From contig CAZIAK010000061.1 of the NCBI GenBank assembly GCA_964537035.1, positions 1-24,621 of the forward strand: a DNA stretch of 24,621 bases. Reading direction: 5' to 3'. The number at the start of each line of letters is the position of its first letter. Within the stretch, counting starts at the first letter, position 1. The position numbers and the translations under genes are program-made. The notes beneath the pieces were generated by a model. It was not told the DNA's origin, ran no database searches, and saw only the letters and a program-made list of their open reading frames with translations. This document shows positions 23,534-24,621 of this stretch, in pieces. Source of the stretch: CAZIAK01 sp964537035. Lineage in GTDB: Bacteria; Planctomycetota; B15-G4.

Positions 23534-24621
23534 CTACCCGTCGTTGTTGACGATGAAGTCCCGGGGGGTGAGCCCCATGTCCTCGAACAGGGTGGCCCCG
23601 GCGTCCTTGAACAACAGCCCGCCGTAGATGGTCTGGGCGGTGGTACTGGCGGCGAAGCGGATGACCATGTAGTTGGCCTGATTGCCCGTGGTGAAATCAG
23701 TGATGTCGAGGAGCGTGCCCACGGTCCCCGAACCCAGCAGGGTCGAGGTGCCGGTGGCCACGGCGACGCTGTAAACCGAGAAGGTCACCGCGCTGTCCTC
23801 GCCATACACCAAGACCTGGGTCACCGTCGCACCCGTCTTGATCCGGGGGATGGCGATCAGGTCCTCGATGGCATCGATGGGGTCGATACCCCAGCCACCG
23901 GCTCCGTCATCCGCGAACCGAGCAGCGCCCAGTCCTTGCGGGCCCTGAGGACCTGTGGCACCCGTAGCACCGGCAGCACCATCGGCGCCGTCAGCACCGT
24001 TGAGGCCCGCAGCACCCTGGGGCCCGGTGGGACCCGTCGCGCCAGCAGGCCCGGTCGGACCCGTCGCGCCGTCGAGGCCGTCCGCACCGGCAGTACCCTG
24101 TGCACCAGCAGGTCCGGTCGGCCCGGTTGCGCCGTCCGCACCGGCGGCACCTTGCGGCCCGGCAGGTCCTGTGGGACCCGTCGCGCCGTCGAGGCCGTCA
24201 GCGCCAGCGGCACCTTGTGCACCGGCGGGCCCAGTCGGACCCGTCGCGCCGTCCGCACCGGCGGCACCTTGCGGCCCAGCAGGCCCGGTCGGACCCGTCG
24301 CGCCGTCGGCGCCAGCAGTACCCTGTGGCCCGGCAGGTCCTGTGGGACCCGTCGCGCCGTCGAGGCCGTCAGCGCCAGCGGCACCTTGTGCACCGGCGGG
24401 CCCAGTCGGACCCGTCGCGCCGTCCGCACCGGCGGCACCTTGCGGCCCAGCAGGCCCGGTCGGACCCGTCGCGCCGTCGGCGCCAGCAGTACCCTGTGGC
24501 CCGGCAGGTCCTGTGGGACCCGTCGCGCCGTCCATGCCGTCGGCGCCAGCGGCACCTTGCGGCCCGGCAGGCCCTGTCGGACCCGTCGCGCCGTCGAGGC
24601 CGTCAGCACCAGCGGCCCCTT
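23534..24621 (-). CDS. Collagen-like Gly-X-Y repeat protein with unrecognised C-terminal domain (N-terminus beyond window)
   Basis: The minus-strand frame stays open through the window end, so the gene starts beyond 24621; the internal ATG at 24535 lies inside the repeats (GADGMDG) and is not a start. About 230 visible residues are Gly-X-Y triplets of the types GATGPTGPAGPQG and GADGLDG, which can form collagen-like triple helices and occur in bacterial surface filaments and spore or envelope proteins. A roughly 125-residue C-terminal domain follows, starting near RFADDGAGGWG. It is rich in Thr, Val and Ile (VTQVLVYGEDSAVTFSVYS, NYMVIRFAAS) and looks like a beta-sandwich trimerisation or adhesion domain, which I do not recognise. 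No Cys is seen. It is probably exported, but no signal peptide is visible. It converges on the 1490-aa gene. Confidence 0.85.
   Translation of the reverse strand, partial: GAAGADGLDGATGPTGPAGPQGAAGADGMDGATGPTGPAGPQGTAGADGATGPTGPAGPQGAAGADGATGPTGPAGAQGAAGADGLDGATGPTGPAGPQGTAGADGATGPTGPAGPQGAAGADGATGPTGPAGAQGAAGADGLDGATGPTGPAGPQGAAGADGATGPTGPAGAQGTAGADGLDGATGPTGPAGATGPTGPQGAAGLNGADGADGAAGATGATGPQGPQGLGAARFADDGAGGWGIDPIDAIEDLIAIPRIKTGATVTQVLVYGEDSAVTFSVYSVAVATGTSTLLGSGTVGTLLDITDFTTGNQANYMVIRFAASTTAQTIYGGLLFKDAGATLFEDMGLTPRDFIVNNDG
24191..24532. repeat. Perfect 171-bp tandem duplication inside the collagen-like gene
   Basis: Positions 24191-24361 and 24362-24532 are identical in my letter-by-letter reading, each encoding 57 residues (19 Gly-X-Y triplets). 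Identity extends about 35 bp further left of the first copy (from about 24156). The unit is a multiple of 9 bp, so copy-number change keeps the frame. Identity at synonymous sites points to a recent duplication or an unresolved assembly repeat. Confidence 0.9.

Noticed and set aside
24535..24535. ATG at 24535 as the start of the collagen-like gene
   Set aside because: It lies inside the Gly-X-Y repeats and the frame stays open with the same repeats to the window end.
23534..24621. Repeat array as a possible CRISPR
   Set aside because: The repeats are contiguous, in frame and encode Gly-X-Y triplets; there are no unique spacers.

Overview
The window is a GC-rich, densely coded bacterial chromosome segment with long genes, short intergenic gaps and frequent GTG/TTG starts. 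A fused acyl-CoA mutase, a collagen-like repeat protein, a decayed IgGFc-binding-type domain, a lipoprotein zinc peptidase and very long multidomain membrane proteins together suggest a Myxococcota-like or other large-genome environmental lineage. That placement is inference: there is no rRNA or marker phylogeny here, and I saw no tRNA, rRNA, CRISPR array, transposase or phage gene.

Layout. (1) 1-1180, minus: N-terminal 393 codons of an OPT-family oligopeptide transporter, cut by the window edge. (2) 1467-1784, plus: a small three-helix membrane protein. (3) 1806-13310, all minus: read in transcription order, two tandem membrane-anchored sulfatase/alkaline-phosphatase-superfamily proteins overlapping by 4 bp (GTGA), a PrxQ/Bcp peroxiredoxin, a fused isobutyryl-CoA-type mutase (IcmF), and a frameshifted fragment of an IgGFc-binding-type domain. 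(4) 13524-15174, plus and divergent from the sulfatase pair: a 64-aa one-helix protein with a YMDPMSGS motif, then a NoeA-like protein with a kinase-like N-terminus and a SAM-methyltransferase C-terminus. (5) 15224-15820 and 16005-17540, minus: a short-LID adenylate kinase and a secreted S10 serine carboxypeptidase. (6) 17679-23442, plus: a lipoprotein zincin peptidase overlapping by 14 bp a 1490-aa protein that joins a GT87-like module, a TMTC-like GT-C module, a TPR array and an arylsulfotransferase-like propeller. (7) 23534-24621, minus: the C-terminal part of a collagen-like protein with a perfect 171-bp tandem duplication.

How the genes may work together. Regions 3 (upstream half), 4 and 6 look like envelope or glycan-modification modules. 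The sulfatase-like pair, the small membrane protein and the methyltransferase share one divergent control region of about 210 bp, which suggests a common surface-polymer job. One sulfatase-like paralogue keeps its metal-ligand motifs and the other has lost them, so an enzyme/pseudoenzyme pair is a reasonable inference. The four-module fusion and its coupled lipoprotein peptidase may form a second envelope system. IcmF, PrxQ and Adk are ordinary metabolic or housekeeping genes.
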